From Phycisphaerae bacterium (GTDB taxonomy: Bacteria; Planctomycetota; Phycisphaerae; Sedimentisphaerales; Anaerobacaceae), in the NCBI GenBank assembly GCA_012744475.1, contig JAAYBV010000028.1, positions 1 to 46,172 of the forward strand: 46,172 nucleotides of DNA, read 5' to 3'. The translations under genes were made by a program, and so were the position numbers. Shown here piece after piece: positions 24,203-31,971 of the stretch. The notes under the pieces are model-generated. The model was not told the origin of the DNA. It saw only the letters and a list, made by a program, of their open reading frames with translations, and ran no database searches. Each line of letters opens with the position of its first letter. The stretch's first letter is position 1.

Positions 24203-26413
24203 CTACTTGGCTACGACGGTCAGATCTCGAACACTGCGAACCGGTTCCTGTCCGGCAACCGCCAGATCGGCTATCACCAGGTACCGACCTGGTTCGAAAG
24301 GAACGGGCTGCGTGAACGAAACGCGCTTCTGGCCCAGCGCGTCGACCCTGAACGGCGTCTCCTGGCGGGCGAGGAGCGCATCGCCCTTGCGGATTAGCAG
24401 CCGCACGTTGCCTTCCCGCTCCAGGGCCAGATCGTTGGTTACGACGATCTCGAATTCATGCTCCTCGCCGGCCGGCAGATCCTGACCCCAGTAGTCGAGC
24501 ATGATCCCCACGGGCGCGAATGCGTCGCGCACGTATCGCTCGAAGTTGGGCTCGAACGTGAGCTTCTCCAGGTCAGTGAAGTGGTCGCTGGTCGCGCCGC
24601 CTTCGGGCCGGGGTTTGTCGCCGGCGCGGGAGTAACCCAGCCCGCAGAAGTGCAGCACGCCTGCGCACTGCCGGCCGCTGCGCCAGAACTCGGTCAACGC
24701 CGCCAGGTATTTCGCGTAGAGCACCCGCCGCTGCTCCGTGGTCGAATTCGGACCGAGCAGCTTCTTGTAGATCGGGGCGGTCAGACACGTGGGCGTGCCG
24801 TCGCGATTGAGCCACAGCCACGCGTATTCGTTGATGATGATCGGCACTTTGAGCTTTCGTTGGGCCTGCTGCAACGAAGGAATGGGTGAGACGTTGACGA
24901 TGTCCGCAAGCCCTTTGAACTTCGCATTGCCCCAGTCGGCGTTGTACATGCTGATGAACAGATACGGATGGGCTTCGACGCAATCGGTCAGGCTCTGGGG
25001 CTCGGCCCAGCCGTTGTCCCACGGCCGGTTCGAAAGGTCCCGGCGGCGCACCGCTTCAAGGGCCTTGCCTGTCTCGGCGGTGTTGCTCTCGTTCTGCGCG
25101 TCCCAGATCACCACGCACGGATGGTTCCAACGCTCGCGCAACCACTCGGTGTATTCGGGGATGATCTTCTCTGCGGTCGGCTTCTCGGGCGCCTCGCCCA
25201 GCAGCCAGATCGGGAACTCGTCCTGGATCAGGAAGCCCACCTCGTCGGCGATGTCGTACCACAACTCCGGCGGGAAGCCGATGCAGTAGCGGATGCTGTT
25301 CCAGTGCATGCCCTTGAACTTCTGGTGCAGCCGACGGACCCACTCGGCGCGCCAGGGCCGGTCGCCCCGTTCGGCGTCCTCGAAGAACCGGTACGCGCAG
25401 ACGTTCGTGCCCCGCATGAAGTAAGGTTTGCCGTTCAGCATCGCCCGGCCGCTGGCGCGGTCGAACGCGAACGACCGCATCCCGAAACGCGTGCGGACCC
25501 GGTCCGTCCCGATGTTCACCTCTATCTCGTAGAGAAACGGGTCCTCCGGCGACCACAGGCGGCAACCCTCCATTGGGAACTCCTCGTCCAGAGGATACCA
25601 GTCGTCGTCCCCGATCTTGCCCACCAGCGTTGTGTCATAGACGACACCGCGGCCGCTCTTGGCCTCGCGAATCGTATACTTCACGTCCATCTGCTCCTGC
25701 CGCGTGGGATTGAGCACCTTCGCCAGCAGGCGAACCGTCTTCTGCTCCACGTTGGGCACCATCTGCACCGTCTCGATGTACGGCGCCCCGGTCAGGATCA
25801 GCTCGACCGAATCGTAGATGCCCGGAACATACAAGTACTTTTCGAAGTCCCAGCCGCTCGGGACATCCACAGGTCGCGAGTCGCGGTCGGCGCCGACGCG
25901 GACGATCAGCTCGTTGGCTTGCCCGCCGCCTTTGAGATGGGGTTTGACATCCAGATACCCCGGCGTAAAGCACGGCAGGTGCTCGCCGACGAGTTGCCCG
26001 TTGAGCCAGACCTTCGTGCCGTACCGCGCCTTGTGGATCTTCAGCAGCGCGACGTCGGGAATCGGCCCCTCGACGGTGAACGTCCGCCGGTGCCAGAACG
26101 CCTGACGCCGCTCGCTCTTTTTGCCCACCTCGGCAAACGCCGGCTCGGCCATGTCGATCAGCCCCGGCACCGGAACCGTGTGCTCGAACCGCGCCGGGAT
26201 CGAATCCATAGACCCTTCCGCCACCTGCCACGTCCCGTTCAGGTCGATTACCCGCCTGCTCACAGTGGCGCCGTCAGGCGTTGTGTCGCGGGCATCCTGC
26301 CCGCGTTCCGAGGGCGAGACGCCCTCGCCACGTGCTTGTGACGTCTTTGTGGGTGCACCACTCACGACCGACAGCAACGCCCCGATTACGAGAAGCACGA
26401 CCGTAGTCCTCAT
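24203..26413 (-). CDS. Glycoside hydrolase family 2 (beta-galactosidase/glucuronidase-like), secreted
   Basis: The 736-aa product has a signal peptide (TTVVLLVIGALLSVVSGA) and the GH2 layout: sugar-binding domain from about residue 50 (DLNGTWQVAE), an immunoglobulin-like domain, and a TIM barrel with FMRGTNVCAYRFF. The acid/base Glu442 lies in VVIWDAQNESN and the nucleophile Glu529 in IINEYAW, 87 residues later, which is normal for the family. The sugar specificity is not predictable from this. The ATG at 26413 has AGGAG 6 bp upstream. Residues just behind the signal peptide are encoded by two inserted palindromes (see 26287-26329). It is the first gene of an operon with a sulfatase and a sugar porter, which points to use of a sulfated polysaccharide. 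Confidence 0.92.
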   Translation of the reverse strand: MRTTVVLLVIGALLSVVSGAPTKTSQARGEGVSPSERGQDARDTTPDGATVSRRVIDLNGTWQVAEGSMDSIPARFEHTVPVPGLIDMAEPAFAEVGKKSERRQAFWHRRTFTVEGPIPDVALLKIHKARYGTKVWLNGQLVGEHLPCFTPGYLDVKPHLKGGGQANELIVRVGADRDSRPVDVPSGWDFEKYLYVPGIYDSVELILTGAPYIETVQMVPNVEQKTVRLLAKVLNPTRQEQMDVKYTIREAKSGRGVVYDTTLVGKIGDDDWYPLDEEFPMEGCRLWSPEDPFLYEIEVNIGTDRVRTRFGMRSFAFDRASGRAMLNGKPYFMRGTNVCAYRFFEDAERGDRPWRAEWVRRLHQKFKGMHWNSIRYCIGFPPELWYDIADEVGFLIQDEFPIWLLGEAPEKPTAEKIIPEYTEWLRERWNHPCVVIWDAQNESNTAETGKALEAVRRRDLSNRPWDNGWAEPQSLTDCVEAHPYLFISMYNADWGNAKFKGLADIVNVSPIPSLQQAQRKLKVPIIINEYAWLWLNRDGTPTCLTAPIYKKLLGPNSTTEQRRVLYAKYLAALTEFWRSGRQCAGVLHFCGLGYSRAGDKPRPEGGATSDHFTDLEKLTFEPNFERYVRDAFAPVGIMLDYWGQDLPAGEEHEFEIVVTNDLALEREGNVRLLIRKGDALLARQETPFRVDALGQKRVSFTQPVPFEPGRYLVIADLAVAGQEPVRSVRDLTVVAK
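26287..26329. repeat. Twin palindromic repeat inserted in the GH2 coding region
   Basis: Two adjacent hairpins, each with an 8-bp perfect stem and a 3-nt loop: CGCGGGCA-tcc-TGCCCGCG and CGAGGGCG-aga-CGCCCTCG. On the minus strand they are translated in frame as GEGVSPSERGQDARD between the signal peptide and the mature enzyme. Such translated palindromes are recurrent in environmental planctomycete proteins, from general experience. Confidence 0.7.
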
Positions 26414-26418
26414 GGCCA

Positions 26419-26655
26419 ACTCCTAAATCCATCCACTCCGGCCCACATCACGCCCGCCATCCTACCATGTTCCACCCGCACAGGACACCCGATTTGTCGG
26501 GTCTCCCGTGGTCCCGCTGTTGACGTTCGTTGACCGATCAAGTAGCCTGATACTGAACGGAAGTGATGAACTCGACTACGGCACGGTGGTTGCCGACGTA
26601 GTAGTTGGGAGCGGAATTCGCAAGAGCGAGGAACATGCCATGCAGATGATGGAGC
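26419..26655. repeat. Upstream direct repeat, copy 1 of tandem unit
   Basis: This segment matches 27674-27910 at a constant offset of 1255 bp with only about four or five mismatches. It contains the GH2 ribosome-binding site at one end and the ribosome-binding site and first codons of the secreted protein gene at the other, as well as a TTGACG/TTGACC pair near 26520-26535 that may be part of a promoter. Confidence 0.9.
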
Positions 26656-27632
26656 GAGCACGAGTTATCCCGATTGCTGTGGCATTATGTGTCGCGTCTT
26701 CTATGTCTGTTGCCTCAGTAGACGAGGCAGCCTTTCTCGACGCACAGTCGCTCATCGCAGGCTGGAAGGCCCGCTATGGTGGGATTCGCCGAATGCATTT
26801 CAGACTCTCCGACAGAGTCATTGATGTGAATGACAACAAAGGCTCCGTGGGACTTGAGAATCTGGTCAGGTTCCAGGTAGCCGACCTGACAATTGACCGC
26901 GATACGAAACGATTCCATCTGCGGTATTCTCGAAACGAAGGGGGGCTGGATGAACCTCTCAAGATTCACGAGTCCGCATTCAACGGAAAGACCACCCAGC
27001 AGTATTGGGGGGACGGTCCAAGGAGGAGAGGTCGTATTTCATCTGGACGAATCGGGACCACTCCTGCCATTCTGGAGGCGAGTCTTCGTAGATATCTGCT
27101 TGCGGATAGTGTTGGCGCTCCCGTGGATGCACAGGGCCGAGAGGTTGCATATATGGAATGGGTGAGTGGTATGATTGGCAATACCATGGAAAGTGGCAAG
27201 CCGTGTACCGTGGTCAAGCCGAATGTGGAGATGGTCTCCGGTGAACCATGCCACGTTCTGGAACTCGTACATGGCGGTAAGGTCATGTCCAAGACATGGT
27301 TTGCTCATGATAAAGGCATGTTGCCGATGAGATTTCAAATGTTCTTGGACGATGGTAAGCTTGGTCATGAGATAGTGGTTCTTGATACAGCGAAGGTTGA
27401 GACGGACACTGACGCAACGTGGTATCCATCCAAAGCGACGCAAATGGCGATTGTCGGCGCACATGACAATTCGGGGAACATCGTGTATGGGACGGTCACG
27501 CACCAATTGCAGGTGTTTGAGTTCACTCCTAATGTCGAGGTAGATGAGAGCACTTTTCAATTTGAGTTTCCCGCCGGAACAGAAGTCCGCGACGAAGTTC
27601 GAGGTGTGGACTACACGGTTATGGGCAAATGA
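26640..27632 (+). CDS. Secreted protein of unknown function, tandem copy 1
   Basis: The 330-aa product has a signal peptide (RVIPIAVALCVASSMSVASV) and a mature part predicted by eye to be mostly beta strands with a repeating 'kr..l.ys' pattern: FHLRYSRNEGG, QYWGDGPRRRGR, KTWFAHDKGMLPMRFQMFL, TWYPSKA and a C-terminal ESTFQFEFPAGTEVRDEVRG. This resembles the LolA/LppX-like fold of planctomycete surface proteins, but I assign no function. The ATG at 26640 has GAGGAA 8 bp upstream and directly precedes the signal peptide. Base composition is clearly lower in GC than the neighbouring operons, suggesting acquisition. A paralogue in tandem follows. Confidence 0.8.
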   Translation: MQMMERARVIPIAVALCVASSMSVASVDEAAFLDAQSLIAGWKARYGGIRRMHFRLSDRVIDVNDNKGSVGLENLVRFQVADLTIDRDTKRFHLRYSRNEGGLDEPLKIHESAFNGKTTQQYWGDGPRRRGRISSGRIGTTPAILEASLRRYLLADSVGAPVDAQGREVAYMEWVSGMIGNTMESGKPCTVVKPNVEMVSGEPCHVLELVHGGKVMSKTWFAHDKGMLPMRFQMFLDDGKLGHEIVVLDTAKVETDTDATWYPSKATQMAIVGAHDNSGNIVYGTVTHQLQVFEFTPNVEVDESTFQFEFPAGTEVRDEVRGVDYTVMGK

Positions 27633-27679
27633 CGGGTCAGACACTTGCGGAAACGCCCAGCGCCTTCAAGTCGACTCCT
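27511..27679. repeat. 3' direct repeat, copy 1 of tandem unit
   Basis: This 169-bp stretch covers the last 40 codons of the first paralogue and its 3' flank. It matches 28757-28925 at offset 1246 with nine mismatches. Its last seven bases overlap the start of the second upstream repeat. Confidence 0.88.
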
Positions 27680-27910
27680 AAATCCATCCACTCCGGCCCA
27701 CATCACGCCCGCCATCCTACCATGTTCCACCCGCACAGGACACCCGATTTGTCGGGTCTCCCGTGGTCCCGCCGTTGACGTTCGTTGACCGATCAAGTAG
27801 CCTGATACTGAACGGGAGTGATGAACTCGACTACGGCACGGTGGTTGCCGACATAGTAGTTGGGAGCGGAATTCGCAAGAGCGAGGAACATGCCATGCAG
27901 ATGATTGAGC
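27674..27910. repeat. Upstream direct repeat, copy 2 of tandem unit
   Basis: It is the second copy of the 237-bp upstream segment at 26419-26655. Because the segment carries signals belonging to the divergent GH2 gene, the duplication must have started in the GH2/secreted-protein intergenic region. Confidence 0.9.
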
Positions 27911-28878
27911 GAGCACGAGTCATCCTGGCTATAGTGGCATTATGTGGCGCGTCTTCTATGTCTATTGCTTTGGCAGAGGAGGCGGCCTTTCTGGATGCCC
28001 AGGCGCTGATTGCCGGTTGGAGGGCTCACTATGGCGGAATTGATCGGATGCACTTCAGACTGTCTGAAAGAGTCATTGACGACGGTCAGAGCAAAGGCAG
28101 TCCACTGAAGCTTGAGGATCTAGTCAGATTCCACACCGCGGAGATGACGGTCGACAAGGCTACGAAACGATTCCATCTGCGGTATTCCAGAAAAGAAGGA
28201 GGGTTGGATGAGCCTCTCAATGCATATGAGTGCGCATTTGACGGAGAAGCGACCCGGCAATACTGGGGGGACGGTCCTCGGAGAAGAGGTACGGTGGCAC
28301 CTGGATTGAGAGGCAATCCCGGTATTACAGAGAGGACCATCGAGCAATATCTGCTCAACTTCACCGTTGGGTACAAGCAGGAGGATGGGAAGTACAAGTG
28401 GGTTGCCCTTATGGATCACTTGAGTGATCTCACCGAGAGCGGCGACCTTCGTGTGGTAGTTGAGGACAATCTTGAGACCGTCGCCAACGAGGTATGCCAC
28501 GCTATCGAAGTTGCATACGAAGGAAAGCCCACATACAGACTATGGTTTGCTCACGCTAAGGGCATGTTGCCTATGAAGTACCAATCTTTTTCCGTCGATG
28601 GTGATATCCTCAAAGAGATGGTTGTTATTGAGACGGCGAAGGCTGAGACAGACACCGGGATAACGTGGTACCCATCCAAGGCCAACCTGACGCAAAGGGT
28701 TGGCGAATATGACGACTCGGGGAATCACGTAACCGGGCCACTCACATATCAACTGGAGGTGTTTGAGTTCACCCCTAATGTCGAAGTAGATGAGAGCACT
28801 TTTCAATTCGAGTTTCCCGCCGGAACAGAAGTCCGCGACGAAGTTCGAGGTGTGGAGTACACGGTTACGGGCAAATGA
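27895..28878 (+). CDS. Secreted protein of unknown function, tandem copy 2
   Basis: The 327-aa product is a paralogue of the preceding one. The first ten residues, the QYWGDGPRRRG motif and the last 44 residues are almost identical. The central part (about residues 130-285) has changed strongly, with a net loss of three codons. It has its own signal peptide and the same GAGGAA ribosome-binding site. The family is not recognised. The combination of conserved ends and changed centre suggests the copies are kept alike at the ends by recombination while the centre diverges or is selected to differ. Confidence 0.8.
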   Translation: MQMIERARVILAIVALCGASSMSIALAEEAAFLDAQALIAGWRAHYGGIDRMHFRLSERVIDDGQSKGSPLKLEDLVRFHTAEMTVDKATKRFHLRYSRKEGGLDEPLNAYECAFDGEATRQYWGDGPRRRGTVAPGLRGNPGITERTIEQYLLNFTVGYKQEDGKYKWVALMDHLSDLTESGDLRVVVEDNLETVANEVCHAIEVAYEGKPTYRLWFAHAKGMLPMKYQSFSVDGDILKEMVVIETAKAETDTGITWYPSKANLTQRVGEYDDSGNHVTGPLTYQLEVFEFTPNVEVDESTFQFEFPAGTEVRDEVRGVEYTVTGK

Positions 28879-28925
28879 CGGGTCAGACACTTGCGAAAAC
28901 GCCCGGCGCCTTCAGGTTGACTCCT
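28757..28925. repeat. 3' direct repeat, copy 2 of tandem unit
   Basis: This is the counterpart of 27511-27679 (nine mismatches in 169 bp) and marks the right end of the tandem unit. After GACTCCT at 28919-28925 the similarity stops, because a third upstream segment is missing. Confidence 0.88.
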
Positions 28926-29007
28926 GAAAGTCTCTATTGACTGTCGCTCTCATCCAACCGTTGCATGATCTCGTCCTGCCGCTGGTCGGAGCAGTCTCCT
29001 CTTGCTT

Positions 29008-29415
29008 TCAGCGCAGGCCTTCTTCATGTTGCTGGAGTTCGGCGGTGCTGAGATACCAGGGCGCCCGCGCGGACCACCAGATGCCGCACTGGGGTTTGAC
29101 GCCGGGGTCGGAGTCGAGAGAGCCAGCGGGGATGATGACTCCATCGCCCGCGCGGGTGGCGTGCGGCAGCGGCGAGCCGCACGTGACGCAGAAGCACTTG
29201 GCGAAGCGTTTCGCTTCGGGCAGGTCGTATCGCCTCACCTGCTCCTGGCCACGCGTCCACCGAAACTGATCGGGCCTGACGAAGATGTTGGACGCGTGGG
29301 CCGAGCCGGTCGCCTTTCGGCAGCGCGGGCAATGGCAATAGCAGAACTGCACCACCGGATCGTCGAACTCGTACGCCACCGCGCCGCACAGACAGCTTCC
29401 CGCATGCGTTCCCAA
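29008..29415 (-). CDS. GFA-family (glutathione-dependent formaldehyde-activating-like) zinc protein
   Basis: The 135-aa product has the GFA/CENP-V fold signatures CLCGAV (first zinc pair), CHCPRCRKATGSAHASNIFV (second site) and CFCVTCGSPLPHA (third). A TRAGDGVIIPAGSLDSDPGV strand closes the domain. Members bind two zinc ions; for most, including likely this one, no S-hydroxymethylglutathione activity has been shown. The start is TTG with AAGGAG 8 bp upstream. The start region (29397-29432) is repeated exactly 560 bp upstream, where it heads another gene. The upstream gene reads into this one in a different frame. Confidence 0.85.
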   Translation of the reverse strand: MGTHAGSCLCGAVAYEFDDPVVQFCYCHCPRCRKATGSAHASNIFVRPDQFRWTRGQEQVRRYDLPEAKRFAKCFCVTCGSPLPHATRAGDGVIIPAGSLDSDPGVKPQCGIWWSARAPWYLSTAELQQHEEGLR

Positions 29416-29975
29416 CGTATGTTCTCCTTCTGATTGTTCCAGATAGGATACGCGCCGCTCTGATTCTCACCCTTGCCTATCAGTCGATCAACATACTTGA
29501 CGTACTCCGGGTGTATGTCCTGTCTGTATTGCTCGTCAAAGAACCACAACCCCGGGACAAGCTCTACGTCCCCACGACTGTCGCGGAAGAACCTGTCGTT
29601 CTCGGGATATGCTATGACTCCCAGGCTCGGAGTCGGATGCAGTACCACCCATACGCTCCCATTATCCTCTACCCGGATGAAGAGTGGATCAACATCGAGA
29701 ATTACCTTTGGAAAGCTTGCCGCCTCTGCCGAAGGATGGCGACGGACAGAATACGCCATAGTCTTGAGACCGCCGGCCGCAGCGCGTGCTGACAACTCCC
29801 GGCACGCACGTAACAGGGCATGATGATCTGTCTCACATAGCAGGTTCACCAGCCGGCGGTCGAACTTCTGGCGTTCCCTGATCACATAGATGACCGGCAC
29901 AGCGATGAGAATTCCAGAAGCAACGAGCACAATGCCGACGAGGTGAACACGCCGGTTTCCCGCATGCGTTCCCAA
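29235..29975 (-). CDS. Inserted membrane-anchored protein of unknown function, reading into the GFA gene
   Basis: The product starts at a TTG (29975) that uses a copy of the GFA gene's ribosome-binding site and first six codons (MGTHAG), then becomes unrelated: a membrane helix (VHLVGIVLVASGILIAVPVI) and about 150 soluble residues with LLRACRELSARAAAGGL, VWVVLHPTPSLGVIAYPEND and ELVPGLWFFDEQYRQDIHPE. No stop occurs at the end of the inserted DNA, so after about residue 181 the frame continues out of frame through the GFA start for some 65 residues. The inserted DNA is lower in GC than its surroundings. No family recognised. The true C-terminus in the donor is unknown, so this may be a fused or disrupted gene. 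Confidence 0.6.
   Translation of the reverse strand: MGTHAGNRRVHLVGIVLVASGILIAVPVIYVIRERQKFDRRLVNLLCETDHHALLRACRELSARAAAGGLKTMAYSVRRHPSAEAASFPKVILDVDPLFIRVEDNGSVWVVLHPTPSLGVIAYPENDRFFRDSRGDVELVPGLWFFDEQYRQDIHPEYVKYVDRLIGKGENQSGAYPIWNNQKENIRWERMREAVCAARWRTSSTIRWCSSAIAIARAAERRPARPTRPTSSSGPISFGGRVARSR
29397..29432. repeat. 36-bp direct repeat, copy A (start of GFA gene)
   Basis: The segment spans the ribosome-binding site, the TTG start and the first codons of the GFA gene. It is identical to 29957-29992. Confidence 0.92.
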
Positions 29976-29992
29976 CGTATGTTCTCCTTCTG
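29957..29992. repeat. 36-bp direct repeat, copy B (start of inserted gene)
   Basis: It is identical to 29397-29432 over 36 bp, with differing bases on both sides. The two copies bracket a 524-bp unique segment that encodes the inserted membrane protein. Confidence 0.92.
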
Positions 29993-30037
29993 GTGCTCTC
30001 GGAAGGTGTGCCGGATGTTCTCGATTCCTCCCCGGCG

Positions 30038-31108
30038 TCAGTCCACGATCTCCAGATCCGCCAGGTAGATGGCGGTGATGGGTTTGCCGGTCGCGTCCTT
30101 TTCGTGCGACGAGTACCACGACACCAGCGCGCGGTTCGGGCCGGTCTCGACGAAGCCGGGGTAGGAGTTGTCGCCGGCGCTGGGAAGCTCGGCGAATTCG
30201 TGCAACCGATCCTCCACGAGCCAGCACAGCGAGGTCGTGGGTCCCTTGTCCCCGATGGTCTTGCGCCCGCCGACCACGTAGCGGCCGGCCCATCGCGTCA
30301 ACAGCGGTCCGCCGATGTAGCGGTCGAGTTCCTGGCGTTCCCACTGCGTGTAGGGCTTCTTGGACCTCACCAGTTGGGCGTTGGCTCTGCCTCTTCGCCC
30401 GATGGCGATGATGCTGCCGTCCGGCTCGAACTGGAACGCGGTCTCGTCGCCGTCGATTTCCTGGAACAGAGCGCGGGTCCGCCAGATCAGGCCGTCGTCG
30501 CTTTCGAGCATCGCCGATTCGACCATCGAGCCTTCCCCTCTCGGCCCGACCGCAAAGTCCTTCTTTCGCCGGCCGCAGAGATAGGCCTTCCCGTCGAAGG
30601 CGTTGGCCCGCCAGATGTAGTGGCCGAACGTCCCTTCGAGCAGGATGGGACTGTGCCACTCGGCGCCGTCTTTGGACCATGCGGCGTACCCGAGATGCTG
30701 GTTCAGGTCGTAGTCCTGCGGTTTCGGCGACGTCTGGCCGCAGTACCAGGTGCCGGTGTAGACGAACAGCGTGTCCTTGAAGATCAGGAAATGCGGGTCG
30801 CGTGTGTCTCGCTTGTCAACGCTGAAACGGTGTACCTGCTCCCACTGCTTCGCGTCCGTGCTGGCGAGGATGATGATCGACGCCGAAGGGTGCACCATGT
30901 GGCCGTCCGGGCAACTGCGGAACGTCAGGTAGAACCTGTCCCGAAAACGAACAAGGTCCGTGAACGCGTTGTGCTCGCCGTTGTGAAACACGCGGCGAAT
31001 GTTGGTGATCCTCACCTGAGGCGGTTGTCCAGCCGTCGAAGGCGCCGCCGGAGACAGCAGCGCCGCCATCGCCACGCCCAGCACGCTGATGAACGTCCTT
31101 CGTTTCAT
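30038..31108 (-). CDS. Secreted sialidase-like beta-propeller glycosidase
   Basis: The 356-aa product has a signal peptide (RTFISVLGVAMAALLSPAAP) and a beta-propeller with repeated exo-alpha-sialidase/BNR-like strands: FRDRFYLTFRSC, ASTDAKQWEQVHRF, WSKDGAEWHSPI, ESDDGLIWRTRAL and VRSKKPYTQWERQEL. The family hydrolyses or binds terminal sugars; substrate unknown. The ATG at 31108 has GAGGA about 10 bp upstream, and earlier in-frame starts add Arg-rich residues only. It lies upstream of the inserted membrane protein and GFA gene on the same strand and may be cotranscribed with them. Confidence 0.82.
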   Translation of the reverse strand: MKRRTFISVLGVAMAALLSPAAPSTAGQPPQVRITNIRRVFHNGEHNAFTDLVRFRDRFYLTFRSCPDGHMVHPSASIIILASTDAKQWEQVHRFSVDKRDTRDPHFLIFKDTLFVYTGTWYCGQTSPKPQDYDLNQHLGYAAWSKDGAEWHSPILLEGTFGHYIWRANAFDGKAYLCGRRKKDFAVGPRGEGSMVESAMLESDDGLIWRTRALFQEIDGDETAFQFEPDGSIIAIGRRGRANAQLVRSKKPYTQWERQELDRYIGGPLLTRWAGRYVVGGRKTIGDKGPTTSLCWLVEDRLHEFAELPSAGDNSYPGFVETGPNRALVSWYSSHEKDATGKPITAIYLADLEIVD

Positions 31109-31170
31109 GGCTCGATGTCCTCTGCGACAATCCTGCTGTCGGCCCATCCGACTGAATTCGCCACGCCATC

Positions 31171-31264
31171 GTTCGTAGCGGCGTCGTAAGACGCTACTTG
31201 CTGCATGTGTATGCTCTCACGGGCACACTGCAAGCCGGGCGAGGCATGCCTCGCCCCTACGAGC
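31171..31264. repeat. 94-bp composite repeat, copy 1
   Basis: It begins with a near-palindrome (GGCGTC-gtaa-GACGC) and ends with a perfect 20-bp palindrome GGGCGAGGCATGCCTCGCCC (31238-31257) followed by CTACGAGC. It matches 31831-31924 at a constant 660-bp offset with about 12 mismatches and no gaps. The two copies flank the GFA-family gene at 31299. Confidence 0.88.
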
Positions 31265-31298
31265 ATACAGCATACGCTCGGTATCGCCAACGATCCGT

Positions 31299-31715
31299 TC
31301 ACGACGGACGGTCTTCCGGGAAGGAGGGCAGGGTCTCGTCGATGTGGGCCCAGGGTACGGCGCGCTTGGTCCAGGTCTGGCAGCTTGGCTTGACACGCCG
31401 GGGCTCATCGAGAGAGCCCGCCTTGAGGAAGACCAGATCGGGACATTTCTCCGCTCGGGTGAACAGCGGCGAGCCGCACTCGGGACAGAACTGGCGCGTG
31501 ATCTTCCGGCCGCTGTCGGCGATGGTGGTGTAGCCTTTGACCTCGCCCGAGAGGATGCGCAGGTCCGCCGCCCGGACGAGGACGCCCACGGTGTAGGGCC
31601 CTCCCGTCGCCCGCTTGCAGTCGTCGCAGTGGCAGTAGCTGGCGCTGCCTGGGTCGCCTGCGCATTCATACCGCACCGCGCCGCACAGGCAACCGCCTCG
31701 CAGAATCGTTTCCAT
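31299..31715 (-). CDS. GFA-family zinc protein, second paralogue
   Basis: The 138-aa product carries GGCLCGAVRYEC, YCHCDDCKRATGGPYTVG and RQFCPECGSPLFTRA, which are the three Cys sites of the GFA fold, and FLKAGSLDEPRRVKPSCQTW near the end. It differs considerably from the paralogue at 29008, so they are not a recent duplicate. GGGAG lies 5 bp before the ATG at 31715. The gene is enclosed by two copies of a 94-bp repeat, which could have served as recombination sites for its arrival. Confidence 0.88.
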   Translation of the reverse strand: METILRGGCLCGAVRYECAGDPGSASYCHCDDCKRATGGPYTVGVLVRAADLRILSGEVKGYTTIADSGRKITRQFCPECGSPLFTRAEKCPDLVFLKAGSLDEPRRVKPSCQTWTKRAVPWAHIDETLPSFPEDRPS

Positions 31716-31830
31716 GTGCACTCCCAGTCACTCAGAGGTTCCGGCCCCAGATCGACAGCGATCGATCCGCATCATCTTCCCGGCCCCATCATAGTCGGTA
31801 CGCGGGTGCCGGGCAAAGCAAAGATCCGCC

Positions 31831-31924
31831 GTTCGTAGTGGCGTCGTAAGACGCTACTTGTTGAATAGGTATGCTCTCACGAGCACACTACGAACAGGGC
31901 GAAGCATGCTTCGCCCCTACGAGC
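31831..31924. repeat. 94-bp composite repeat, copy 2
   Basis: It is the second copy of the repeat at 31171-31264. The final palindrome here is GGGCGAAGCATGCTTCGCCC (31898-31917), so both halves changed in step and the perfect pairing is kept. Confidence 0.88.
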
Positions 31925-31971
31925 CCCGCCCGCTCTTCTCCATGCCATTCGCGCCGGACGGCTTCAAGTCG

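Noticed and set aside
24968-26341. 457-codon plus-strand frame opposite the GH2 gene
   Set aside because: It is an antisense shadow; the GH2 catalytic residues and signal peptide are on the minus strand.
29976-30680. Extension of the inserted membrane protein frame upstream to 30680
   Set aside because: This part is the out-of-frame shadow of the sialidase-like gene; a proper ribosome-binding site and TTG start lie at 29975.
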